64,000 nucleotides of DNA from Molossus alvarezi (Eukaryota; Chordata; Mammalia; Chiroptera; Molossidae), in the NCBI GenBank assembly GCA_037176705.1, contig CM073891.1, positions 95,353,827 through 95,417,826 of the forward strand. Direction: 5' to 3'. Below are positions 54,849 to 64,000 of this stretch, piece after piece (within the stretch, counting starts at the first letter, position 1; each line of letters begins with the position of its first letter). The notes beneath the pieces were generated by a model. It was not told where the DNA came from and did no database searches. It worked only from the letters and a program-made list of their open reading frames with translations. The position numbers and the translations under genes were made by a program.

Positions 54849-55687
54849 TTTCCACCACTTTTTTATTTCCCCTTTGAAGGGTGCTCTCAAGGGCACCTGT
54901 CTCCATTTAGCTTCTGGCACCACTCCATCCCTATAGGTATCTGCTCCCTATCTGCCCCTTTGTGGAAGTTGCCCCTAAGTCTCCCTCTCCAGAGATTTGG
55001 GGTTCTCAACTAGCCTGGGAACCAGCCTCAGGCTGCAGGAAGGGACAGGGAATGGGGAATGTCCTGGGAGCATCCTAGTCAACAGCCTTCATGGAAGGGC
55101 ACGGGGCGACGTGACAATGCCTAGAGGTCTAAGGCATCCCGGGCTGCCCCTGTTTCTTCATGTTGGTTCTGCCCAGAGAGTATACCTTTCCTGCTCAGAC
55201 CTCCCCGAGCCAGCTTGAGGTTGGTTGGCTCACTGTCCCTCTCACACCGTGTTCATGCCTGTCTCTGCCCTCAGCTCGGCAGTGCCCAGGCTGCTCCAGT
55301 CTTATCTCCTGTCTGCTCATCCATGTCCTGCCAGCCCTGCCAGCCTTCACAGCCTAACTCGCCAAGACGCCTGCTGTGAAGCCCAGCCTGTGATGTCAGC
55401 TCTGCTGTAAGCTCCGCCTACACTTACATTCAACACTGCCCTTCAGCCCTATGGCTGCATCCTCTCCCCCAGCGCAGCAAGGCACAAATATATAGATCAG
55501 TTACACGTGAAAAGATGACCCAGTAATGGCAGAATAGTATGTATTAGATGAACCCCCCCAATAGGTAAAAATTATAAACTTTGGACAAAATATGAACAAC
55601 AGTTACTTAAAAGCACTATAAAGCACCCAAAAGCAGGCACAAAAGGAAAGGACTCAACACTTGAATGAAAGGAACCATCTACACTTA

Positions 55688-55882
55688 AAATTTTTTCTTT
55701 CTTTATTGATTTTTAGAGAGAGGAAGGGAGAGAGAGAGAGAGAAACATCGATTGGCCACCCCCTGCACGCCCCCCACTGGGGATCTGGCCCACAACTTGG
55801 GCATGTGCCCTGACCGGGAATTGAACCAGCGACCTCTTGGTGCATGGGTCGATGCTCAACCACTGAACTACACTGGCCAGGC
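55688..55882 (-). mobile_element. Short Ves SINE
   Basis: Complete; head ctgaactacactggccaggc. Confidence 0.92.
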
Positions 55883-55892
55883 ACCGTGTTTT

Positions 55893-56052
55893 TTAAAAAA
55901 TTAATTTGAGAGAGAGAGAAACATTAATTTGTTGTTCTATTTATTTATGCATTCATTGGTTGCTTTTTGTATGTGCCCTCCCCAGAGATTGAACCCACAA
56001 CCTTGGCTTAATGGGACAATGCCCTAACCAACTGAGCTACCTCCCACTAAGG
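55893..56052 (-). mobile_element. Old tRNA-derived SINE, diverged
   Basis: Head aactgagctacctccca, middle tgtatgtgccctccccagag; older relative of the short type. Confidence 0.75.
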
Positions 56053-57230
56053 CACTTTTTGCTGTGTTTTGATGTGCGTGGGTGCGTGTGCGTGTGTGTT
56101 ATGCTATGAATGAGTGATGTCCATAAGTCCTGTCCTCAACGGCCCTGCTCAGCTCGGGCAGACTCATGCCTAGGCTTCTTTTATAAAGTCAGTCCATCCT
56201 GTGTTTGGTCCTCCTCTTATCCTGGGTTTTGCCAGGGCAGCACTCCTGTCCCCAGAAGCCCACATCCATTTGGAAGTGTGTGCGTATGTTGGGGGTGGGA
56301 GGTGGAGGGTTATGACTAACACAATAGCAGAGGAAGGATTACTGGTATTTAGTGGGCAGAACCTTGCTCCAGACAGGCCACACAAAGAATGATCCTGCCT
56401 CAGACTCCAACAGCACCCCCAGAGGGAAGCACTGGCTGGGGCCCAACCCTGGTCTCAGGCCTGAAACATTCTCAGTAAAATCCCCCTAGGAGCCCTTGCT
56501 AGGAGCAACCTCACTCTCTGGCACACCCCCCAGGATGAACAATTTAGGGAATGTCTGCTGAGGCAATGGAACAACGCCTTGAATGTGCTTTTATTTATAA
56601 GCCACTTTAAAGCCGGGTAACGGCTACCCAAAAAAGACTCTTTGACTTTAGACTAGATGAGCTGTTGCCTTTCTCTCTGGTCCAGATACTCCTGGGTGGA
56701 GATAATGAAACTGGATCTCCTGGGTACAAAGGAATGCTGGCCAATCCGTTCTCTAAAGTGGGGCCATTCTTCCTGCTCCTCCTGGAGGGATTGGTTTACC
56801 AGGAAGCCTGCTTAACCGGGTGGCTGGTGGGAGGGTTTCTTCAGGCCTGCGGTTCCTACTTGAAGCCACACGCTGAGGGTTCACCTGAATGTCTGCTGTC
56901 CTAGTGATTTTGTGTCTGCAAACTCCTGGCTTTTACTCAGACATTTGCTAAGTGGTGTCTACAACAACAGGTGTACTGTGAGGATGAAATGTGCTTACAC
57001 AAATGAAGTGCTTACACAACGCCGAGCACAGAGAAACGCTTGGAAATCGTTTGCATTGTCAGCGGGACTGCCAAGTGCCCATCACAGGGCAGGACCTAAA
57101 GGCCATAGAACAAACCTCTGTCCCCTGGAGCTCCCAGCCTCACGGAGGACATTTCCCCTGGAAGCAAGCAAGGGTCCCTGGGGCGTGATGGAGGGGTACA
57201 GTGAAAGCACAAAGAGAGCCTGGCCACACC

Positions 57231-57488
57231 CTGGCCAGTTTGGCTCAGCAGTTAGAGCATCAGCCTGTGGTCCAGAGTCCCGGGTTCGGTTCCCGCTAAG
57301 GGGATGTACCTCGGTTGCAGTTTGTCCCCAGCCCTGGTTGGGTTGTGCGAGAGGCAGCCACTCGATGTGTCTCTTACATGTCAATGTTTCTCTCTCTCTC
57401 TCTCTGTCTCTCTCTCTTCCTCTCTCTCCCTCCCACTCTATCTGAACAAAAAATAGAAAAATGTCCTTGGGTGAGGATAAAAAAAAAA
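57231..57488 (+). mobile_element. Long Ves SINE
   Basis: TSD agagcctggcca on both sides. Confidence 0.93.
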
Positions 57489-57863
57489 AGAGCCTGGCCA
57501 TCCCACAGGGTCTACAAGGTCCCACTATCTAAGGCTGACCTCCCAGTCACTCTCCTCTGGGAAACTGTCAACTGAAGGACCCCACCTAGGCCATGTTTGG
57601 CCCATTAGCAGGGTTTTCCCTGCAGCCTCCATGGGCAGGAGGAGCAGCGGATGGAGGGAGGGAGGAAGGAAGGGTATTTACAGGATATACGTATTTCCAT
57701 CTTTGGTTTTCCAGAAGTCTGGTAGCAGTGTGAACTGAATTTAAAACAGGCTTCTGATTCAAATAAATGTTCTTCTTCTAAGCTGAATTTAGTCAGGTTT
57801 CTTCTTTTTACCATGAGGATGACACCAATCTCACAAGGTTGTTAGAAAGTTAAATAAGATCTG

Positions 57864-58116
57864 CCCTGGCCAGTTTGGCTTAGTGGTTAGAACATTGGCC
57901 CATGGACCAGAGAGTCAAGGGTTTGAGTCCGGTCAACAGCATGTACCTTGGTTGTGGTTTGATCCCAGCCCTGGGTGGGATTGTGCGGGAGGCAACCAAT
58001 CAGTGTGTCTCTCTCACACATCGATGTTTCTCTCTCTCTCTCCCTCCCCCCCTCCCTCCTACTCTATCTGAAAATCAATGGAAAAAATATCCCCAGGTGA
58101 GGATTAAAAAAAGAAA
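57864..58116 (+). mobile_element. Long Ves SINE
   Basis: TSD taaataagatctg on both sides. Confidence 0.93.
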
Positions 58117-58199
58117 AGCTAAATAAGATCTGTAAAGCACAGAACACAGAGGGGCAGCTTCCCTATTGTGCATTTCCCCCTGCCCTCATGTTTTCATTG

Positions 58200-58330
58200 C
58201 AATAGCCTCTTTCCTCTGTACAGCGCTTTACAGTTTGCAAGTGTTTTCACAGATGTTATCTCATGGGACCCTCAGATTACTCTGTCAGAGAGACAGGGCA
58301 GGTGTTACTTCTCGAACTGACAGATGAAGA
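58200..58330 (-). repeat. MIR-like fragment
   Basis: tacagcgctttacagtttgc and tgttatctcatgggaccctc resemble a reversed MIR; diverged. Confidence 0.5.
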
Positions 58331-58827
58331 AACTAAATAACTTACCAAATTTCACCTAGTGAAGGCGATCCGGAACAGCCTTCCGTGTCCACACCTAGGA
58401 GGCTCTTAGGTGTGGAGGATTTTGTTGGTGGCCTGATCATGAGGTAAGAAAGCAGCGTGGTTCTTCATGAGGTGCGGGAAATGCCACACAGGCTCCTCAG
58501 CCCCGGGTCTGCCCGGAAAGTGGAGGCTGCTGAGCCTGGCTTCTTCTCTGCCCTTCCCCAGCAGCACCCCCAGGAACTCCACGTGGCAGCCCTGGGGGAG
58601 CCTGGCTGATCACCAGGATAGGGGCCCAGCCTGGAGTGCAGGGTTTCTGTGTAGCCCTGCAGTGGGACAGGGAGGAGCAGGAGAGAGCGAGGGGCGAGGC
58701 CTGGGGCGTGCAGCCAGCCTGGGCTGGGAGCCAGCCTGGAGGGAGAGAAGCCACCTCTAGAAATTGCAAACCACAGCTGAAGCTGATGTGGCAGGGAAGG
58801 CACATCTGGGAAGGGCTAGTTATAACA

Positions 58828-58899
58828 GGCTCGTTGGTCTAGGGGTATGATTCTCGCTTAGGGTGCGAGAGGTCCCGGGTTCAAATCCCGGACGAGCCC
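58828..58899 (+). tRNA. tRNA-Pro (anticodon AGG)
   Basis: 72 nt with a perfect cloverleaf: acceptor GGCTCGT pairing ACGAGCC, D arm with TGGTCTAGGGGTA (A box), anticodon stem TCTCGC/GCGAGA with loop TTAGGGT, and T arm GGTTCAAATCC (B box). The discriminator is C. A TTTT pol III terminator lies at 58903-58906. It has none of the decay of the SINE heads and no tail, so it is a genuine gene, as far as sequence shows. Confidence 0.97.
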
Positions 58900-59069
58900 T
58901 GCTTTTCTTGAATTTTTTTCTTCTGCCACCTATCCCTCATGTCCCTTCCCCCTTCCCTGGCCCCTCCACCACACCCTGTACACTGTCTGCCCTTTCCAGA
59001 GTAGAAGCAAACAGATGGCCTAGCTCTCCATGTAAAACCCAAGCTATGAAATGCACAGGATTCAGAGTC

Positions 59070-59225
59070 CACAATTTAGGATTAAAGTTACAATTCTGAG
59101 TCTCAGTTTTCCTCTCAGTAAAATGGGAACAGTAATACTTATTTCTCAGAGTTGTTGGAGGATTAAGTCAGAAACTATGTGAAATGCCTTTGCAAACCAT
59201 AATGCACTTTATAGAAATAGAGATC
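59070..59225 (+). repeat. MIR SINE
   Basis: gagtctcagttttcctctca, gtaaaatgggaacagtaata and agttgttggaggattaagtc are typical MIR segments. Confidence 0.75.
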
Positions 59226-59777
59226 ATTAGGAATAATAATGACAAAGAGAATCTTCTGGCAACACAACTATCTCCTCACCCAGCATCCCCTAGAACACAC
59301 AGAGAAATTTGCATGGAATATAATTTAAAAATTAAAATATGGACAATTGCAAAAATTTATTTTAAAAAAGGAAACCCAGATATTAGAATTAAGGAAGGCA
59401 TACAAAGCCACATAAAAGAGAAGCGGTGGCTGTCATAGTGGCCCATGGTGGGTTTCAGACAGATATATGCCCAGGGATCTGGAGCTGCATTTCAATGCTT
59501 CTGGTTATAAGATATGTGGCTTCAGCCCACCAGAGGGAGGAGCTGGGGCTGGACCCCCTGCATAAAGCTCAGAACAAAGATCTACCTTGTCTGTGAAAAG
59601 AAGACTAAAAACTACAAACACCAGTCCAAGGAAGCAAGAAAAAGGGAAAGAAAATACAGGTCAACTCTGAGAGATTGAAGTACCAAGTCTGAGCAAATGT
59701 TTGTATTGTATCTGGATTTATGTTATCTGCACGATACTGATCCTTAAGCAGAGAAATTAAACAGAAATCTGGTTTTG

Positions 59778-59992
59778 GCCTGGCCAGTGTGGCTCGGTGG
59801 TTGAGCATCGACCCATGCACCAAGAGGTCACTGGTTCAATTCCCGGTCAGGGCACATGCCCAGGTTGTGGGCCCAATCTCCAGTGCGGGGCATGCAGAAG
59901 GTGGCCAATCGATGTTCTCTCTCATGGATGTTTCTATCTCTCTCTCCCTCTCCCTTCCTCTTTCTCTAAAATCAATAAAGAAAAAAAAAAAA
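59778..59992 (+). mobile_element. Short Ves SINE
   Basis: TSD gaaatctggttttgg / ggaatcttgttttgg. Confidence 0.93.
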
Positions 59993-60099
59993 GGAATCTT
60001 GTTTTGGACCCTTGAAATCCCTAGGAATACCACACAACCCCCACAGAAGCAAGAAAGAGCTCTGCGAGAATGTTTTCATAGCTCAAGACAGATGGGACT

Positions 60100-60110
60100 C
60101 CACACACACA

Positions 60111-60143
<33 letters not shown>
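60100..60143. repeat. (CA)n microsatellite
   Basis: About 21 CA units with one interruption. Confidence 0.93.
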
Positions 60144-60208
60144 CTGCCATAGAAGAGCTTACAACAGACTAGACAAGGAAGTAATCCACCATAAGAAAGA
60201 GTCAGCAG

Positions 60209-60411
60209 CCTGGCCGATGTGGCTTGGTGGATTGAACATTGTCCCATGGACTGAGAGGTCCCAGCTTGATTCATGGCCAGGACACACGCTTGGGTTGAGG
60301 GCTCAACCTCTAGACGGGGGTGTGTGGGAGGCAGCGGGTTGATGTGTCTCTCTCACATCGATATTTCTATCTCTCTCTCTAAAAAATCAATAAAAACATA
60401 TTTAAAAAAAA
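60209..60411 (+). mobile_element. Short Ves SINE
   Basis: TSD agagtcagcag on both sides. Confidence 0.93.
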
Positions 60412-60419
60412 TAAGAGTC

Positions 60420-61620
60420 AGCAGACACAACAAACAGGAGAATTAACACTCCTAGAACTGTGTCTAATAGAATAACATGAAAAACACTATGTCATAACTA
60501 TACTTAAAAGCATTAAAGATTAACCACAAGAAAATGAACCATAATAAAAATATTGTACTACGAAATAGGCAGCTTATTGGGAGGGAAAGATAAAATGTTA
60601 AGAAAAGGTACACCAATGAAATCAAAGACTCCGTGATGTATTAAATAGGAAACCGGACCCAGATGAAAGAGAATTGGTGAATTGGAAGATAGAACTGATT
60701 AAATCATTCAAAATTTGGGGGGAAGGTGATAAGATAGAAAATATGAAAGAATAGTTAAAAGACATCAGGGAAAGAATGGTATATATATTTATATACATGG
60801 CACATCACACCCCTATATAAAGATCAAAATATCAAGAGAAACTGTCAACCTCAAATTCTATACCCCACTAAATTTCCATGTAAATAGTGTGAAGTAAGGA
60901 CATTTTAAGACAATGACTGAGAATGTTTACTCAAAAACTTTCACTGAAATGTCACCAAAGAATTTACTTCATAAGAAGGAAGGAGTAGAATGCAGGAAGG
61001 AATGGTGAGCAGAGAAATTTATGTCAGTGAATCTAAACAAGCATTGAAAGCCACTGTTAGAGTGTAAATTGGTCCAACTGCTTTATAGAGCAATTTAGCA
61101 ATAACTAGCAAAGTTTAACTGGTGAAGTTAAGCACATATTCTATGAGCTAGAAATTCTACTTCTAGATATCTACCTTAGAGAGGTGCTTACATAATGCCA
61201 AGGAGGCATGCACAGCACTGTCTGGGGCAGCATCGTTTATAATGAAATAAAACTGAAAATATCCTAAATGTCCATTAGCAAAAGAATAAATAAATAAATT
61301 GTGGTATATTTAAGCAATGAAATAGTATTCAGAAGTTAAAATTCATGAATACATGTTTTTTAAAAGTTAAGAAAAAAGGAAGGTTGCAGAAGAGTGTATA
61401 CAATATAATACCATTTAGATATATTGTTAAACACAATATTCTGTAGTGTTTGTGAATACATACATAGAGAGTAAAACTGTAAAACTAAACTAGAAGTGCT
61501 ATCTCTGAATCAAATATGGCAAGAAATGAACAGTAGTTGGATTTCAGTGGTGTGTACATGGATATTTACTGTTTTTCTCTGTACTTTTCTGCATACTTAA
61601 AAGATACACTTTTTTTTTTC
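60420..61620 (+). repeat. Old HAL1/L1 remnant
   Basis: The ORF1-like part is recognisable at gagaattggtgaattggaag and ctgtcaacctcaaattctat. The 3' part has tttataatgaaataaaactg, tcctaaatgtccattagc and attgtggtatatttaagcaa. Heavily decayed with no open frame. Confidence 0.6.
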
Positions 61621-62249
61621 TTTTAAATGACAGGATCTAGGCATTTAGAAATAAGGGTAAAGGGGGATAAATGGCTGCATTTATCCTCCGAGAGGATGAG
61701 CTATGGGGATGAGATTAGGAGGGAGGCTGAGTCCTGAGTCCAGGGATTACAAGGATTAATTTAGATCATCCCCCTAAGATGAACACCTGACTGGCACCCC
61801 CACCTCTTCAGGCACTTTGGAGCTGCATCCCAGGGCCCTGGTCCACTTCCCCCCATACCTGCTGAGCCCTTTCCTCCAGCCTCCTAATGTAACTCCATCC
61901 TCAACCCAGTGCTGGTCTGGCCAGGGTTTGCCCAAATTTCGATCCTGAGAATAGATTGGTTCAGATGCTCCCCCAATCAAGGGTGAATGGCGACATGCAG
62001 TCCAAGAGCCAGGGAGAAATTAGTCCTAATACCCAGGATCAGAGCTCCCTGAGGAGAGCTGGGAACCCTGGATGTCACAGTTGACAATGTCCTTCTCTAC
62101 CCTTTCCTCCATCGGCTGAAAGGTCAGCAGTGAACATCAACTGCTCACTGACCCTACTGGCTGAACCAGAACCAGAAGGAGCCGCACGACCGGAGAACAA
62201 ACAGCCACTAGGCTTTCAGCATTAGGCTCTGTCAGTCACCAGAGCTCTG

Positions 62250-62268
62250 TGCGCCCCCCCCCCCCCCC
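62250..62268. repeat. Poly(C) run
   Basis: About 18 consecutive C with one G; a likely assembly or sequencing weak point. Confidence 0.9.
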
Positions 62269-62508
62269 GCCCTCACAAGGCCAGACTCTTTCCACCAGCC
62301 CTGACAATTGTCCTGCTCCCCAAGTCTGGACAGGCCTGATAGCTGCAGCAGACCCTCTGGAAGGGGTCTGGGTGGACTTGTGCAACAACCTTTCCCCACG
62401 ATGGGATCACTTTGACCACAGGATTTGGAGTGTTATCCTGACCTCTGGGGAGCAAATGAAACCTCCATCATCTCTCAGAGGGCTGCGGGGGTGAGAGGGA
62501 GAAAAAGA

Positions 62509-62513
<5 letters not shown>

Positions 62514-62561
<48 letters not shown>

Positions 62562-62562
62562 C
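62514..62562. repeat. (GA)n microsatellite
   Basis: About 24 GA units. Confidence 0.93.
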
Positions 62563-62639
62563 TCTTAAAGGGCAACATTATCATTATTGGGAAGCATTTA
62601 ACTCCCTAAGTGCAAAATCATGTTAAACAATAAGACAGA

Positions 62640-62779
62640 GTATTAACTGTATAGTTGGAAGATTCATTTTTATTCTATGAGTCAGGTACTTTGTCAGATG
62701 CTGGAGATAAAACAAACAAAAAAGACTAAGATTTTTCCCAACCTTCCATAAATTAGGCAGACAGAACAGTAATCACCTG
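62640..62779 (+). repeat. L2-like fragment
   Basis: gtcaggtactttgtcagatg and ctggagataaaacaaacaaa resemble L2 3' sequence. Confidence 0.45.
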
Positions 62780-62780
62780 A

Positions 62781-62951
62781 TCCTGGCTAGGTGGCTCAGT
62801 TAGTTGGAGCATCCTCTTGATACACCAAGGTTGTGGGTTCGATCCTTGGCAACCAATGGATGTTTCTATCTCACATTGATGTTTCTCACTCTCCTTTCCT
62901 CTTTCTGTAAAATCAATAAAAACATATCCTACAGTGAGGATTAAAAACAAC
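62781..62951 (+). mobile_element. Ves SINE, shortened
   Basis: Head gatcctggctaggtggctca, middle deleted, tail cctacagtgaggattaaaaa. Confidence 0.85.
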
Positions 62952-62955
62952 AATG

Positions 62956-63198
62956 CCCTGGCCGGTTTCTCAGTGGTTAGGGTGTCAACCGGTGAATCAA
63001 AGTCCTGGGTTCGATCTCGGCCAAGGGCATGAACCTCGGTTGCAGTTTTTCCCCATCCGGTTGGGGTCTTGGCGGAGGCAACCAGTCCATGTGTCTCTCT
63101 TACATTAATGTTTCTCTCTCTCTCTCTTCCTCTCTCCCTCCCTCTGGCTCTATCTGAAGATAAATGGAAAAATAACCTCAGGTGAGGAATAAAAAACA
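62956..63198 (+). mobile_element. Long Ves SINE
   Basis: Head gccctggccggtttctcagt lacks a few bases; tail ggtgaggaataaaaaacaac. Confidence 0.9.
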
Positions 63199-63202
63199 AC
63201 AT

Positions 63203-63404
63203 GCCCAGCCAGTGTGGCTCAGTGGATTGAGCCTCAGCCCATGGACTGAGGTTCCGGTCCCATTCCCAGACAGAGCAGTATGCCTGGGTTTTGATTCCCA
63301 ATGGGGGGCATGCAGGAGGTAGCCCATCTGTGTTTCTCTCCTTCTCCCTAAAAACTAAAATAAAGTAAAATCAATAAAAACATATTTAAAAACAACAAAA
63401 AACA
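63203..63404 (+). mobile_element. Short Ves SINE
   Basis: Third SINE in a head-to-tail row; tail aaaatcaataaaaacatatt. Confidence 0.88.
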
Positions 63405-63899
63405 GAGTAAACACCTGACCTTGACAACCCAGCGTGACTGGTGCCACTCTAGAGGGAAGGAGGGGAGGGCGGAGCACAACAGGGGCCTCTAATAGGAATG
63501 GGGAAGGCTGCCTACAGGTGACTCCCCACCTGGGGTTGAAGAGTAAGTAGGGGATGTTCAGACTAAGTACTTCTTTCCTGAGGATTAGAGAGGGCTTGTG
63601 AACTTGGGAGCCTGTGGGAGTGAACACAGATAATATGTATCCTTGACCTGTGTGAGTGGGTATGTAGGAGAAGGGACTGATGTGCTCCCTGGCTTAGGAA
63701 TCTCATCCTTTTCTGGATGTGCTGGGACGCCCCAGTTCCCAAGTGTGTACGTACCACTCTTTCCCTGATGAGACCTGCAGAGGTGTGGGAACAACTGCCT
63801 TGGGCACCTGGTAGACTCACATTCCTTGAATGAATGATTGAATGAATAAGTGAAATAAGCCCTCTGGGCTTCCACCTCTCCCTTCTACACGAGTGAAAT

Positions 63900-64000
63900 C
63901 AGCAGTTCCCATTCTGCGTCGGCTATACTGGCGGCGTGCGTGGAGATCGTGGCTCGCAGCCCACGGGGTTTGAGGCCAGGTGGGAAGGCCAGGCGGTGGA
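63900..64000. promoter_or_regulatory. CpG-rich edge, possible promoter of next gene
   Basis: The last 100 bp (ctgcgtcggctatactggcg, gtgcgtggagatcgtggctc) have many CpGs after a CpG-poor region. By gene order the next gene should be CCDC136. No exon can be defined before the window ends. Confidence 0.4.

Larger units (their letters stand above)
54367..58827. other. Intergenic, OPN1SW upstream to tRNA-Pro
   Basis: Contains the SINEs listed below and a MIR-like fragment. 54370-54660, 54850-55680, 56055-57215, 57490-57860 and 58330-58827 hold no feature I recognise. Open frames in these stretches lack splice or family support. Confidence 0.6.
58900..63890. other. Intergenic, tRNA-Pro to window end
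   Basis: Repeats are listed separately. 59230-59777 and 61625-62245 look unique with no exon evidence. 62275-62505 is GC-moderate and unrecognised, and 63405-63880 holds nothing recognised. Confidence 0.6.

Noticed and set aside
55160..57188. Plus-strand frames of 60-180 codons upstream of OPN1SW
   Set aside because: No recognisable domain, no consistent splice sites; one of them runs into a Ves element.

Overview
This is a 64 kb piece of mammalian nuclear DNA, almost certainly from a vespertilionid or closely related yangochiropteran bat. The evidence is about 69 tRNA-derived SINEs of the Ves type, which I estimate cover roughly a fifth of the window, together with hAT elements of the SPIN type, a Tc1/mariner MITE and bat-type L1 3' ends. 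There are no operons, CRISPR arrays or other prokaryotic features. The gene order matches the conserved mammalian block GARIN1B (FAM71F1) - CALU - OPN1SW - CCDC136 (human 7q32), recognised from the encoded proteins.

Layout. 1-2718 holds the last two coding exons of GARIN1B (+), the final one coding for only four residues. 2719-11590 is intergenic and carries a YBX1 processed pseudogene (-), L2 and L1 remnants and many SINEs. 11300-12150 is a CpG island with a CCAAT-box cluster and the non-coding first exon of CALU. 11600-50270 is the CALU gene (+): a 12.3 kb first intron, a signal-peptide exon at 24004, two mutually exclusive EF-hand exons (3a and 3b, 194 bp each, 72 bp apart), exons 4 to 7 and a 2.3 kb 3' UTR. 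An RPS29 retrocopy with an open frame lies antisense in the intron after exon 3b. 51336-54316 is OPN1SW (-), complete in five exons and convergent with CALU. 54317-63880 is intergenic with SINEs, a HAL1/L1 remnant and a tRNA-Pro(AGG) gene. The last 100 bp are CpG-rich and may be the promoter of the next gene, expected from synteny to be CCDC136.

The two complete genes are read without frameshift or stop. CALU gives a 315-residue calumenin (six EF-hands, C-terminal HDEF). OPN1SW gives a 346-residue short-wave cone opsin with the ancestral ultraviolet tuning residues at all seven classical sites. The genes are neighbours by ancestry; nothing in the sequence suggests a shared pathway.

SINEs are described as 'long Ves' (head like gccctggccggtttggctca, tail ending ggtgaggatt or ggtgaggataaa) and 'short Ves' (head like gcctggccagtgtggctcag, tail ending aaatcaataaa). 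Strand is that of the tRNA-like head. SINE ends are read by eye and may be off by several bases. Target-site duplications (TSDs) are quoted where seen. I found no sign of a new biological system. The most interesting items are the splicing arrangement of CALU, the UV signature of OPN1SW and the record of DNA transposons.
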